From the NCBI RefSeq assembly GCF_009939225.1, contig NZ_JAACJR010000003.1, positions 434,001 through 498,000 on the forward strand: a DNA stretch of 64,000 nucleotides. The letters run 5' to 3'. Origin of the DNA: Sediminibacterium soli (GTDB lineage: Bacteria; Bacteroidota; Bacteroidia; Chitinophagales; Chitinophagaceae). Shown piece after piece: positions 36,267 to 45,352 of this stretch (positions within the stretch are counted from its first letter, which is position 1; each line of letters opens with the position of its first letter). A model generated the notes under the pieces. That model had not been told where the DNA came from. It saw only the letters and a program-made list of their open reading frames with translations, and ran no database searches. The position numbers were made by a program, and so were the translations under genes.

Positions 36267-38093
36267 TTATCCTGGCCCCTTTTTATTTGCGGTTGCTTCA
36301 AAATAAGCCCTTAGTAAACCGGCCCGGGATTTCCCCACCACCGCCGCGAGGTTTTCCTCGCTTTGCTCCCGTATTTTCTTCACCGAGCGGAATTCCTTCA
36401 GCAGCAGCGCTATGGTCTGGTCCCCGATGCCGCTGATATTCTCCAGCTCATTCTTAAAGGTTCCTTTTGAACGCTGGTTGCGATGGAAAGTGATGCCAAA
36501 ACGGTGCACTTCATCCCGTATCCGGCGAACCAGCTTAAGACTGTCGCTGTCCCAGGGAAGTCTGATCGATTCCGTATCGCCCGGGAAAAAAAGCTCCTCT
36601 TCGTTCTTTGCCAGGCCTACCACGGTTAGTTCGTGGGCAATACCCAGTTCATTGATGCTTTCCATGGCCGCACCCAGCTGTCCTTTGCCGCCGTCGATAA
36701 TGACCAGTTTGGGCAGGGGCTCTTCTTCTGCGAGCAGTCTTTTGTAACGGCGGTAGACCACTTCTTTCATCGTGGCAAAATCGTTGATGCCTTCCACCGT
36801 TTTTACATGGAAGCGGCGGTAGTCGTTCTTGCTTGGCACACCGTCTTTAAAACAAACCATGGCCGACACCGGAAAGCTTCCCTGGAAATTGGAGTTATCG
36901 AAACACTCGATATGATCGGGTACCTCGGGCAGCTGCAGGTACTCCTGCAGTTCGTACAATACTTTCTTTTTCTCCATATCGCTCCTGCCTTCGAGGTGCA
37001 GTATCTTTTTCTTCCTGATCTCGTCCTTGAAATACTGCACGTTCTTCTCCGACAGTTCCAGCAGTTTTTTCTTGTCGCCCCCCTTCGGAACCGTAATACT
37101 GGTGTTTTCTTCGGGATAATCTATGGCAAACGGTACAATGATCTCCGTGGCAAGGCTGTTGAACGAGGTGCGCAGGTTGCCCATGGCAAAAGCCAGCACT
37201 TCTTCTTCTGTTTCTTCGAGCTTGGTTTCCAGCGGCACTGTATGTGTTTGCACAATGGTGCCGTTCTGCACCATCAGGTAATTTACATAGGCCCATTTGT
37301 CTTCTTTGAGAATGGAGAACACATCGATATTGGACAAATGGCTGCTGACGATCACCGATCTTGCCTGGTAATTTTCCAGGTGCTCTATTTTTTTGCGTGT
37401 GAGTTCCGCTTTCTCGAAACGGAGTTCGGTGGCATGCTGCAGCATTTCTTTTTTGAAATGGTTGATCACCGATCCCAGGTTCCCTTTCAGGATATTCCTT
37501 ACCTGCTGCAGACCATCGGCATAGTCTGCCGCCGACTGCAGGGCCTCGCAGGGACCTTTACAGTTTCCCAGGTGATATTCGAGACAGACCTTGAATTTTC
37601 CTTTCTGGATATTCTGCTCCGTAAGGTTGAGCTTGCAGGTACGCAACGGCACATATTGCCGGATAAAGCTGATCAGCTCCCGCACTTTTCCGGCAGAAGT
37701 AAAGGGGCCGAGGTATTCGGAACCGTCGTTGATCCGGTTTCGCGTAAGGAATATACGCGGATAGGGTTCTTTTTTGATGACGATATAGGGATAGCTTTTA
37801 TCGTCTTTAAGGTTGATGTTGAACCGCGGCTGGTATTCCTTGATCAGCGAATTCTCCAGCAGAAAGGCATCCTGTTCCGAACCCACGATGGTGAATTCTA
37901 TATGGCGTATGCGCTGAACCAGCTCATGGGTTTTGTAATTGGTAAAAGTTTTGGAGAAATAAGAATTTACCCGTTTGCGCAGGTCCTTTGCCTTGCCTAC
38001 ATACAGCAGGGTTTTGCCGTCATCATAATATTTATAAATGCCGGGCTGCTGCGGAATGGTGTGAACGATATGTTGGAATTCCTGTGCGGTCAA
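36267..38093 (-). CDS. uvrC: UvrABC excinuclease subunit C
   Basis: 608 residues, full length. The N-terminal GIY-YIG nuclease shows PGIYKYYDDGKTLLYVGKAK (about 17-36). Next come a Cys-containing mid region (VCLEYHLGNCKGPCEAL) and a UVR helix. The RNase H-like nuclease follows, with CFDNSNFQGSFPVSAMV and VIIDGGKGQL. C-terminal helix-hairpin-helix motifs include LENISGIGDQTIALLLKEF. It makes both incisions in nucleotide excision repair. The gene stands alone, converging on gldN. Confidence 0.97.
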   Translation of the reverse strand: MTAQEFQHIVHTIPQQPGIYKYYDDGKTLLYVGKAKDLRKRVNSYFSKTFTNYKTHELVQRIRHIEFTIVGSEQDAFLLENSLIKEYQPRFNINLKDDKSYPYIVIKKEPYPRIFLTRNRINDGSEYLGPFTSAGKVRELISFIRQYVPLRTCKLNLTEQNIQKGKFKVCLEYHLGNCKGPCEALQSAADYADGLQQVRNILKGNLGSVINHFKKEMLQHATELRFEKAELTRKKIEHLENYQARSVIVSSHLSNIDVFSILKEDKWAYVNYLMVQNGTIVQTHTVPLETKLEETEEEVLAFAMGNLRTSFNSLATEIIVPFAIDYPEENTSITVPKGGDKKKLLELSEKNVQYFKDEIRKKKILHLEGRSDMEKKKVLYELQEYLQLPEVPDHIECFDNSNFQGSFPVSAMVCFKDGVPSKNDYRRFHVKTVEGINDFATMKEVVYRRYKRLLAEEEPLPKLVIIDGGKGQLGAAMESINELGIAHELTVVGLAKNEEELFFPGDTESIRLPWDSDSLKLVRRIRDEVHRFGITFHRNQRSKGTFKNELENISGIGDQTIALLLKEFRSVKKIREQSEENLAAVVGKSRAGLLRAYFEATANKKGPG

Positions 38094-38129
38094 GGGAAAT
38101 CAAAAGTCAAAAGTCAAAAAAAAGGGTGG

Positions 38130-38708
38130 TTACCTGTCGTTCCAGTTGATGAAATTCAGTTCGGTGAACACCTGTCCATGAATCGTTTTCACCCGGTTTA
38201 CCTGGAAGCTTTTGTCGGCTTTCCAGTTGCATTGTTCTTCTATGGTCGTATCGCCTGCCGTATACAGGCTTTTTATAAAAATGCGTTTTGCTGCATTGGT
38301 CTCCTGGCTAAGCAGCACATCCACGTTTTTCACCGTTACCTTTTCCTGATCGATGGGGGCGTAGTTCAGTGTGTAGCTGTCGGTGCTCATATCCTGGAAA
38401 ACCGTTTCCCGGTACAGCGGTTTCTGCGCCGGCGTAAAAGAGCGGTCAAGAAATACCCGGGCCCATTGCTTAAACCCGTTTACATCTATTGCTGATGAAT
38501 CTCTTCGGCCATTCAGGGTGGTGATGCGGTAAATCTCAAAATTGCGCAGATCCACATATTCTATCTGGCTTCTGAAGAAACCTTCCAGCGAAAAAAAGCT
38601 GGCCGTATCCGAAACATTGGCAATGGGCTTGGTAGGTGCGTTTCCCGATCCGCAGGCAAACAAAAACAAACCGCCCAGCAGGGCCATTGCTGTAATCAAT
38701 GATCTCAT
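38130..38708 (-). CDS. Hypothetical lipoprotein
   Basis: 192 residues. The signal peptide ends LFLFACGSG, a convincing lipobox with Cys19. The mature part is a compact mixed domain (FFSLEGFFRSQIEYVDLRNFEIYR early, TLNYAPIDQEKVTVKNVDVLL later). I do not recognise a family; similar small lipoproteins are common in Chitinophagaceae. Two copies of the word AAAAGTC lie in the gap before uvrC. It may be co-transcribed with the gene upstream (67 bp gap). Confidence 0.7.
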   Translation of the reverse strand: MRSLITAMALLGGLFLFACGSGNAPTKPIANVSDTASFFSLEGFFRSQIEYVDLRNFEIYRITTLNGRRDSSAIDVNGFKQWARVFLDRSFTPAQKPLYRETVFQDMSTDSYTLNYAPIDQEKVTVKNVDVLLSQETNAAKRIFIKSLYTAGDTTIEEQCNWKADKSFQVNRVKTIHGQVFTELNFINWNDR

Positions 38709-38775
38709 GGCACAAAATTATCCAATAACGCGGTATGGAATAAGATAAAAAAACTAATCGGGAAACTGATCGCGC

Positions 38776-40203
38776 TTAATTGATCTGTTTGGTAAAGCCC
38801 AGGCGGATGCCATAGTCCATCAGGTGTTCTTTGATGGGATAGGCGTTGGAGTAGGTAGACAAATGCTGGTACCTGATCTGCGGTCCGATCTGCCAGGAAG
38901 AAGTGCCCGCACGGTAGGTGAGGTTCAGACCCACACTGGTATTCACATTCCAGCGGCGCATGAACTGCCCGCCATCGGTGTAATGTTTGTAATCGCTGGA
39001 CAGCACATAACTCGTGTTGTTCAGCATCAGGGTCGGTTGCACGGAGGCTTCGGTGTTCATACCCCAGTTTCTTCCCTGGATGGCATCCCACTGCAGTCCC
39101 ACGGGTATGGATATCTGATACACCCTGTTCTGCAGCTGCGTGGATTTATAACCCGTATTGTTGTTGTACGGCGAATAGAAACTGATGGTCTCCACACCGC
39201 GGTTATTGATTAAGGACAGGGAAGCCAGATCGTTTGTGCGCGACTGGAATGTTTCGATAAAGTACTGGCGAACGTTCAGCTGCACGCCTGTTTTGAATTT
39301 CAGTCGGCCACTCACATGGTACAGTGCGGCAAACCCGATCTCAAGCCCAACGGCAGGTCGGTGTCTTACCACGCTGTTCACATCGGCGGTGCCCGTACTC
39401 AGCGGAATACTGGCCCCGGCCGCCGGTTGTACCGCGGGCTGGATCACTTCCTTCGCTTTCCGGTCAGACAGCCTTCGGTAGCTGGTGGAAGGGGTTATAT
39501 AAAACTGGAATCCGAGGCGCGAGTTCCTGCGGGGAAGTTCTTTGGTCTTTACGATCACCTGTCCTTCCGGCAGCAGGTCTTTGGGTTCACGCATCGACAG
39601 TTTTTTCCCGGTGGCGATGGTTTCGTCGGTGGTCAGTTTTACTGTGGGCTGGTCCAGGGTTGCATCATGATCGGCTTCAACCGGCGCTTCGGCAGCGATC
39701 AGCAGGTAATGATCGGGCAGCACACGCTGCTGTGGTGTAAGAACGGCTGCCGCTTTTGCGGGGCCGGTTGTTCCTGCAGCGATAAGTTCGGGTGTAACAG
39801 GAATGGTATTGGCGGCGGTGAAAGCATGTTCCGCAAGACTGTTGTCGAATGTCTGCTCGGTAATACGACCCGATGCCATCTTGCCGAAATAGCTGTTGTC
39901 TTTGCTGTCTTCGCGTGTAGCCGATACGATAAGACCGGCTTTTTTCACCGGCTGAGCGGGTATGGCAAGCGATTTGCTTCTGATGACCGGCTGCTCATGC
40001 AGCGGCTGGTTGCCGAGCATGGTGGAGACGGTTAATGCCGTGATGATGAAGAGGGAAATAAAGGTGAGCGCCGGCCATGCCTTGTACCCATGCAGTTCCG
40101 TGCGTATATTCTTCCAGACATGGTCGGAAGGATACATACGGTGCTGTTTTACTTCGTTTTGTAAAAACTGCTCAAATTCGTCCTGGTACATTTCGTTCTC
40201 CAT
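38776..40203 (-). CDS. Membrane-anchored partner of the ECF sigma factor with C-terminal beta-barrel-like domain
   Basis: 475 residues from ATG 40203. The N-terminal 42 residues are acidic and helical (ENEMYQDEFEQFLQNEVKQH), like short anti-sigma domains. One membrane helix covers about 43-63. A long Pro/Ala/Thr linker (to about 220) follows. The C-terminal half (FQFYITPSTSYRRLSDRK to GIRLGFTKQIN) has the strand pattern of porin-type outer membrane barrels. It starts 21 bp after the sigma gene stop, so an anti-sigma or signal-transducing role is likely (inference). The mixture of inner-membrane anchor and barrel-like domain is odd. Confidence 0.7.
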   Translation of the reverse strand: MENEMYQDEFEQFLQNEVKQHRMYPSDHVWKNIRTELHGYKAWPALTFISLFIITALTVSTMLGNQPLHEQPVIRSKSLAIPAQPVKKAGLIVSATREDSKDNSYFGKMASGRITEQTFDNSLAEHAFTAANTIPVTPELIAAGTTGPAKAAAVLTPQQRVLPDHYLLIAAEAPVEADHDATLDQPTVKLTTDETIATGKKLSMREPKDLLPEGQVIVKTKELPRRNSRLGFQFYITPSTSYRRLSDRKAKEVIQPAVQPAAGASIPLSTGTADVNSVVRHRPAVGLEIGFAALYHVSGRLKFKTGVQLNVRQYFIETFQSRTNDLASLSLINNRGVETISFYSPYNNNTGYKSTQLQNRVYQISIPVGLQWDAIQGRNWGMNTEASVQPTLMLNNTSYVLSSDYKHYTDGGQFMRRWNVNTSVGLNLTYRAGTSSWQIGPQIRYQHLSTYSNAYPIKEHLMDYGIRLGFTKQIN

Positions 40204-40224
40204 AACATGCAAGCATCTGTCGCA

Positions 40225-40806
40225 CTATCTTGCCTTTAAGGCTGCCAGCCAGTTGAAATCGTCTTTTGGTTTTTCGATGATCTTTTTCTTCACCAAAATA
40301 ACTTCCAACATAGCTTTTGACCTTGTATACTGGCTGCGGCTGGTGCTCTCTTCTATGTCGAGCATTTCGCCGATCTCCTTGTGACTATACCCTTCCAGCG
40401 CATAAAGGATCAACACGGTGCGGTATCCTACCGGCAGCAGCCTGATGCATTCGATGATCTGGCGGGCCTGCATAATAGAGGGTACCGTTTCCTCTTTCAC
40501 AGCGATGGTGTTTGCATAAGCGATATCAACGTTTTCGTTGAACTTCTTATACTTCTTCAGGAAATTGATACAGGTATGCACCACGATCCTCCTGATCCAT
40601 CCTTCAAATGCTCCTTTGTTCTGGAACGTATGTATCTGGGTAAATACTTTGATAAACCCTTCCTGCAACATGTCCTCGGCATCTTCCCTGCTTTGGGCAA
40701 ACCGGTAACAAACACTCAGCATCTTGGGGCTGTAGCGGTTATATAATTCCCGCTGTGCCGCAGCATCGTTGTGTAGACAGCCTGAAATAATGGCCTGTTC
40801 CGTCAT
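40225..40806 (-). CDS. ECF-type RNA polymerase sigma factor
   Basis: 193 residues. Region 2 is seen in YNRYSPKMLSVCYRFAQSREDAEDMLQEGFIKVF, and region 4 in LPVGYRTVLILYALEGYSHKEIGEMLDIEESTSRSQYTRSKAML. Region 3 is absent, as in ECF sigma factors. The downstream gene encodes a single-pass protein that probably restrains it. The regulon is unknown; the gene is divergent from the DUF1800 gene. Confidence 0.93.
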   Translation of the reverse strand: MTEQAIISGCLHNDAAAQRELYNRYSPKMLSVCYRFAQSREDAEDMLQEGFIKVFTQIHTFQNKGAFEGWIRRIVVHTCINFLKKYKKFNENVDIAYANTIAVKEETVPSIMQARQIIECIRLLPVGYRTVLILYALEGYSHKEIGEMLDIEESTSRSQYTRSKAMLEVILVKKKIIEKPKDDFNWLAALKAR

Positions 40807-40984
40807 GGAAGGGATAAATATTACCCTAAATATAGGACATAATCTGTTTCAACATGCTGCTTTCAGGGGGGTTAAAACGTTGAATTCCGGGAAAAACACG
40901 GTGCAAAGGGATTTTTTTTGGGTAAAATCACCTGCGGGGCAACGACGTAGAAAATACTTGTATCTTTTTCGCGGAAACCCGCTT

Positions 40985-42643
40985 ATGAACAGAAGAGATT
41001 TTTTACCCCCTATTCTTACTGCAAAAGAGCCAGAACCCGGCCTGCCCAGTCCTTCCCCCCCGCCAAACGGCGGTCTGACACAGTACAGCGGCGCCTGGAC
41101 GGAGAACGAGACCATCCACCTGCTCAAACGCACACTGTTCGGCGCCACGCGCAGCGATATCGATTATTTCAGGTCGCGCGGTTTCCTGGCTGCGGTGGAT
41201 GAGATACTGAATCCCACGGCACCCCTGCCCGCACCGCCCGTAAAAGAATACACCTCGGTTACGGATGCAGCCATCATCGGCGGCAATACCTGGGTAAACG
41301 ATACAAACAGCGACGGTACACTGAATTCTCAGCGCCGTGCTTCCTTCAAAAAATGGTGGATGGGCGTGATGCTTCGGCAGGACAGGAGCATCCGGGAGAA
41401 AATAACCCTGTTCTGGCATAATCACTGGGCTACCGAATCTTCGGTCATAGGCAATGCGCAGTACGTATACAACCATCATAACCTGCTGCGGACGATGTCG
41501 CTGGGCAATTTCAGACAGATGGCAAGGGCCATCACCACCGACCCCGCGATGCTGGTATACCAGAACGGCCAGCTGAATACCCGGCAGGCACCCGACGAGA
41601 ACTACGGCCGCGAATTACAGGAACTGTTCTGCGTGGGCAAGGGCCCGGGATCGCAGTATACCGAAGATGATGTAAAAGCCGCGGCACGCGTGCTTACCGG
41701 TTGGAGAATAGACCCCGCCACAGGCACCGCTTTCTTTACGGAAGCCAGGCACGATACCGGCAGCAAAACCTTCTCATCGTTTTACAATAATACCGTTATA
41801 CAGGGCAAAACAGGGCCCACAGGCGGCGATGAAGAGATCAATGCATTGCTGGATATGATCTTTTCCACGCAGGAAGTGGCCAGGTATATCTGCCGGCGCA
41901 TCTACCGCTGGTTTGTGTATTATGATATCGATGCCATGGTGGAAGCGAATATCATTACACCGCTCGCCAATCTTTTCCGTAACAGCAACTACGAGATAAA
42001 ACCCGTACTGGATACGCTGCTGAAAAGCGAGCATTTTTTTGACGTGCTCGCAAAAGGCTGTCAGATAAAAAGCCCGGTAGACCTGGTGGTATCCATGTGC
42101 CGGGAGTTCAATGTAACTTTTCCGCCCGCCGCCGATTACCTCAGCAGTTACGGCATGTACGCCTACCTGGTGAACCAGGTGACGGTTATGCAGCAGAACA
42201 TAGGCGACCCGCCCGATGTAAGCGGATGGAAAGCCTATTACCAGGCGCCGCAGTATTACGAAATATGGATCAACAGCGATACCCTGCCCAAACGCAACCA
42301 GTTTACCGATACGATGGCGGCAAACGGCTATACCTATAACGGCCACCGCATCAATATCGAGGGTGCAGAGTTTGCCAAAACCCTGTCAAACCCCGGCGAT
42401 CCTAACAAACTCATCGACGATATCCTTACCATACTGTACCGCATTGATATTTCGGCGGCATCGAAAACACAGCTGAAGACCGATATTTTATTGGGCGGGC
42501 AATCGAGCGATTATTACTGGACGGGTGCATGGAACACCTATATCACCAACCCCGGCGATATGGCCAATACCACTACGGTAAAGAACAGGCTGCGCGACCT
42601 GCTGAAATATTTCATGGACCTGGCCGAATACCAATTAGCTTAA
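40985..42643 (+). CDS. DUF1800 family protein
   Basis: 552 residues from ATG 40985, which gives MNRRDFLPPIL, a twin-arginine-like start; upstream frame extension overlaps the sigma promoter region and has no such signal. Family marks are HLLKRTLFGATRSDIDYFRS, REKITLFWHNHWATESSVIGNAQYVYNHHNLLR (in parts), YGRELQELFCVG and VARYICRRIYRWFV. The molecular role is unknown, but DUF1800 genes are regularly followed by a DUF1501 gene, as here (10 bp gap), and both are thought to be exported. Confidence 0.9.
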   Translation: MNRRDFLPPILTAKEPEPGLPSPSPPPNGGLTQYSGAWTENETIHLLKRTLFGATRSDIDYFRSRGFLAAVDEILNPTAPLPAPPVKEYTSVTDAAIIGGNTWVNDTNSDGTLNSQRRASFKKWWMGVMLRQDRSIREKITLFWHNHWATESSVIGNAQYVYNHHNLLRTMSLGNFRQMARAITTDPAMLVYQNGQLNTRQAPDENYGRELQELFCVGKGPGSQYTEDDVKAAARVLTGWRIDPATGTAFFTEARHDTGSKTFSSFYNNTVIQGKTGPTGGDEEINALLDMIFSTQEVARYICRRIYRWFVYYDIDAMVEANIITPLANLFRNSNYEIKPVLDTLLKSEHFFDVLAKGCQIKSPVDLVVSMCREFNVTFPPAADYLSSYGMYAYLVNQVTVMQQNIGDPPDVSGWKAYYQAPQYYEIWINSDTLPKRNQFTDTMAANGYTYNGHRINIEGAEFAKTLSNPGDPNKLIDDILTILYRIDISAASKTQLKTDILLGGQSSDYYWTGAWNTYITNPGDMANTTTVKNRLRDLLKYFMDLAEYQLA

Positions 42644-42653
42644 AACCATCAAC

Positions 42654-44216
42654 ATGGAAAGAAGAAAGTTTTTGCGCAATGCCGGAGTGCTCCTTCCTTC
42701 ACTGGTAGGTGGTTTTTCCTTCAGGGCTTTCGGGGCCGATTCGCCCATGATGCAGGCGCTGTTTGCACCCACCACGGAAACCGATCACGTGTTTGTGATC
42801 ATACAACTCAATGGGGGCAACGACGGACTGAACATGGTGATACCGGTTGAGAACTTCGCCAATTATGCCAAAGCCAGGCCCAATATCTATATACCCGAAA
42901 ATAAAGTGCTGAAGCTGACCGACAAATCGGGATTGCACCCGGCCATGACAGGGCTGGACAGCATGTACAAGAATGGCCAGCTGAAAGTGGTACAGTCGGT
43001 AGGCTACCCGCAACCCAGCTTCTCGCATTTCCGCGCAACGGATATCTGGATGAGTGCCAGCGACAGTAAGGAACTGGTGAATACCGGCTGGGCCGGCCGG
43101 TACCTCAATTACGAATACCCGAATTTTCCATACGGCTATCCCAACAGTTCTATGACCGATCCGCTGGCGATTCAGATAGGCTCCTCCACCTCGCTTACTT
43201 TGCAGGGGCCTTCCGTGAATATGGGAATGAGCATCAGCAACACCAGCAATTTCTATAACCTGATCAACGGCGTGCAGGACCCCGCTCCCAATACACCGGC
43301 GGGTAAGGAACTCACCTATATCCGCCAGATCTCGGAGCAGACGCAGCAATACGCCACCGTGATCAAAGCCGCAGCCACCAAAACGGTGCAGCAGGTGAGT
43401 TACCCTGTCAATAATTCACTCGGCGATCAGCTAAAGATCGTGGCGAGGCTGATTGCAGGCGGGCTAAAGACCAGGATATACATGGTGAACTACGGAGGCT
43501 TTGATACGCATTCGGAACAGGTAGACGCCACAGATACCACCATCGGCGCGCATGCCAGGCTGCTGAAGAATGTGAGCGATGCGATCAAAACATTCCAGGA
43601 CGATCTTAAATTTTTGAAAGTGGAAGACCGGGTGGTGGGTATGACGTTCTCAGAGTTCGGACGCCGCATCAAAAGCAATGGCAGTACGGGCACAGACCAC
43701 GGTGCCGCAGCGCCTTTGTTTATTTTCGGTAAAAACGTGCTGGGCGGCGTGCTGGGCAATACCCCCATCATACCTGCAAACACAACGGTGAACGACAACC
43801 TTCCGTTCCAGTATGATTTCCGCAGCGTATACGCAACGGTGCTGGCCAACTGGCTTTGTGTGAAAGACGAGGACCTGCAGCAGATCATGCTGAAAAATTA
43901 CCAGATACTGCCGCTGGTCAATGCAGGCGTTTGCCGCAAGGCGGTGAATCTTTCTGGCGAAATGCTGATCAGCAATTACCCGAACCCGTTCACCAGTTCC
44001 ACCATCATCACGTTTACCACCACCGGTGGTCATACGCTGATACAGATCATCGATACCATGGGAAGGGTGGTAAAAACACTGCTCGACAAAGAATATCCGG
44101 CGGCCGGCACCTATACCGTAACATTCGATGGAAGTTTCCTGCAGACGGGCGTATACTATGCAAGACTGCAGAACCTTTCGGTGCAGCAGGTAAGGGCCAT
44201 GATCAAAGCGAGATAG
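42654..44216 (+). CDS. DUF1501 protein with type IX secretion sorting domain
   Basis: 520 residues. The N-terminus MERRKFLRNAGVLLPSLVGG has a twin-arginine-like RRKFLR. The central alkaline-phosphatase-like DUF1501 region includes IQLNGGNDGLNMVIP, YGGFDTHSEQ, FSEFGRRIKSNGSTGTDHGA. The C-terminal 80 residues (ISNYPNPFTSSTIITFTTT ... LQTGVYYARL) form a type A sorting domain of the type IX system, so the protein should be secreted and possibly cell-surface anchored through GldKLMN. The DUF1800 partner lacks such a tail. Confidence 0.93.
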   Translation: MERRKFLRNAGVLLPSLVGGFSFRAFGADSPMMQALFAPTTETDHVFVIIQLNGGNDGLNMVIPVENFANYAKARPNIYIPENKVLKLTDKSGLHPAMTGLDSMYKNGQLKVVQSVGYPQPSFSHFRATDIWMSASDSKELVNTGWAGRYLNYEYPNFPYGYPNSSMTDPLAIQIGSSTSLTLQGPSVNMGMSISNTSNFYNLINGVQDPAPNTPAGKELTYIRQISEQTQQYATVIKAAATKTVQQVSYPVNNSLGDQLKIVARLIAGGLKTRIYMVNYGGFDTHSEQVDATDTTIGAHARLLKNVSDAIKTFQDDLKFLKVEDRVVGMTFSEFGRRIKSNGSTGTDHGAAAPLFIFGKNVLGGVLGNTPIIPANTTVNDNLPFQYDFRSVYATVLANWLCVKDEDLQQIMLKNYQILPLVNAGVCRKAVNLSGEMLISNYPNPFTSSTIITFTTTGGHTLIQIIDTMGRVVKTLLDKEYPAAGTYTVTFDGSFLQTGVYYARLQNLSVQQVRAMIKAR

Positions 44217-44332
44217 GGGTTGATTCTGTAAACGGCTGTGCAAAGGGATCTTTGTTCATTTCTGGATGCTTTTTCTGTTGACATTTTTACATAGTGGGAC
44301 TGGTTTATTTTCTTTAAACGCGTATAACGCCT

Positions 44333-44857
44333 ATGCGAAGAATATTTTTCCTCCTCTTAACTGTCTGCATCGCGCAGCTATGCGCAGGTCAGCGCACCAC
44401 ATCACTTACGATGCAGGTCCGTTACGGCAGAACGGCGTATGATATTACACGGAGCAATAATCCCTCATCACTGGGCATGGCGCTGCAGCTCGGATTTCTG
44501 AAAGGTGCAAAGCTTCAGCCCCATCTGGAACTGGGGGCGGATCTGTTTCCGGGAGGAAACAAGGTGCTTTATCTGCTTTCAGACGGAACGGCGATCCCAT
44601 CTGTTTCGGGTCTCACGCATCTGTATGCCGGACTTGCCTGGCATCCTTCAAAAACATACTTCGCATCCCTGTCGGCAGGAACAAGCGTTCTTGATGGCAG
44701 GTTTCTTTTTGGTGTCAGACCTGTTCTTTCCGGCTATCTGACAGCCAAACAGACCGTTTCGATGAATCTGTTCTGGCTGCATGTGTTTAACCGTGACCGG
44801 CAAACCGGGTATAACCTGGGAACGGCAGGTATCGGTATCGGCATAAAGCTTTTCTGA
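44333..44857 (+). CDS. Small outer membrane beta-barrel-like protein
   Basis: 174 residues. Signal peptide to about residue 19 (QLCAGQ). The mature part alternates polar and hydrophobic residues in strand-length units (SLTMQVRYGRTAYDITR, LGMALQLGFLKGAKLQPHLELGADLF, GTAGIGIGIKLF) and ends with a terminal Phe, the mark of BamA-inserted barrels. An eight-stranded barrel is plausible. No family name can be given. It precedes the metal-receptor operon by 60 bp but is outside its operator. Confidence 0.6.
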   Translation: MRRIFFLLLTVCIAQLCAGQRTTSLTMQVRYGRTAYDITRSNNPSSLGMALQLGFLKGAKLQPHLELGADLFPGGNKVLYLLSDGTAIPSVSGLTHLYAGLAWHPSKTYFASLSAGTSVLDGRFLFGVRPVLSGYLTAKQTVSMNLFWLHVFNRDRQTGYNLGTAGIGIGIKLF

Positions 44858-44870
44858 AGCGGCGAAGAAT

Positions 44871-44904
44871 GTTGGAAATATACAGGAAATTGTATATTTG
44901 CAAC
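44871..44904. promoter_or_regulatory. Palindromic operator over the promoter of a metal-receptor operon
   Basis: GTTGGAAATATAC and GTATATTTGCAAC are inverted repeats matching at 12 of 13 positions across an 8-bp spacer. A second, overlapping 9-1-9 imperfect palindrome (TTTGCAACA t TGTAACAAA, 44897-44915) has the geometry of Fur-family boxes. The promoter boxes TTG (44872-44874) and TATATTTG (44893-44900) lie 18 bp apart inside the first palindrome, so a bound regulator would block transcription. The operon encodes a ZnuD-like receptor, so a Zur-type repressor is the leading guess. Confidence 0.65.
44872..44900 (+). promoter_or_regulatory. Bacteroidota-type promoter TTG-N18-TATATTTG
   Basis: Both the distal TTG and the proximal TAnnTTTG boxes are present with near-ideal spacing, making this the clearest promoter in the window. 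It ends 17 bp before the TTG start of the 114-residue protein. Confidence 0.65.
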
Positions 44905-44917
44905 ATTGTAACAAAAA

Positions 44918-45262
44918 TTGCCCGCACCTTCCACGATAAGAAAGATCATCACCGGCCTGTTACTGGCCGTATTTGCATTTGGCATTACGCCAAAGCGCAC
45001 CCTGCATAATCTTATTGCAACACACAAGGATGGTAAGCTTGCGGTATCGGACAAAAGCTGCGATGATACGGTTCTCAGCAAAGCTGCTTTTAATTGCCAG
45101 TGCGATAACCTGGTGGTTGAATCGCCTTTTGTGCCCGAAGTTGCCGGGATAGCGGTTGTTGCACCGGAGCATCCTGCCGTTTACCGGCCTGCATTTTCGC
45201 AGGATGTGCATATTGCGCCTTATTTCTCCTTCAGCTTACGCGGTCCGCCGGCCCTTGCCTGA
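44918..45262 (+). CDS. Small exported Cys-containing protein of the metal-receptor operon
   Basis: 114 residues from a TTG start (MPAPSTIRKIITGLLLAVFAF); there is no internal ATG, so the TTG is probably genuine. One N-terminal hydrophobic helix is followed by a basic segment (KRTLHNLIATHKDGK). The C-terminal part has three Cys (SCDD and NCQCDNLVVESPF) and several His. The size and position just before a TonB receptor suggest a periplasmic metal-binding or accessory protein. No family name is known to me. Confidence 0.65.
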   Translation: MPAPSTIRKIITGLLLAVFAFGITPKRTLHNLIATHKDGKLAVSDKSCDDTVLSKAAFNCQCDNLVVESPFVPEVAGIAVVAPEHPAVYRPAFSQDVHIAPYFSFSLRGPPALA

Positions 45263-45352
45263 TCATTTCCGCGTTTCGGCGCGTGTTTTGCATTTTATTT
45301 TATCATCCATTGTTAATGGCGCAGCTGCGCTGTTAATTCAATCATAGCATTT

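Noticed and set aside
36633..38495. 620-codon open frame on the plus strand opposite uvrC
   Set aside because: It is entirely antisense to uvrC and the neighbouring lipoprotein gene, has no recognisable domain, and its Phe/His/Gln-rich composition is typical of the complement of a coding strand.
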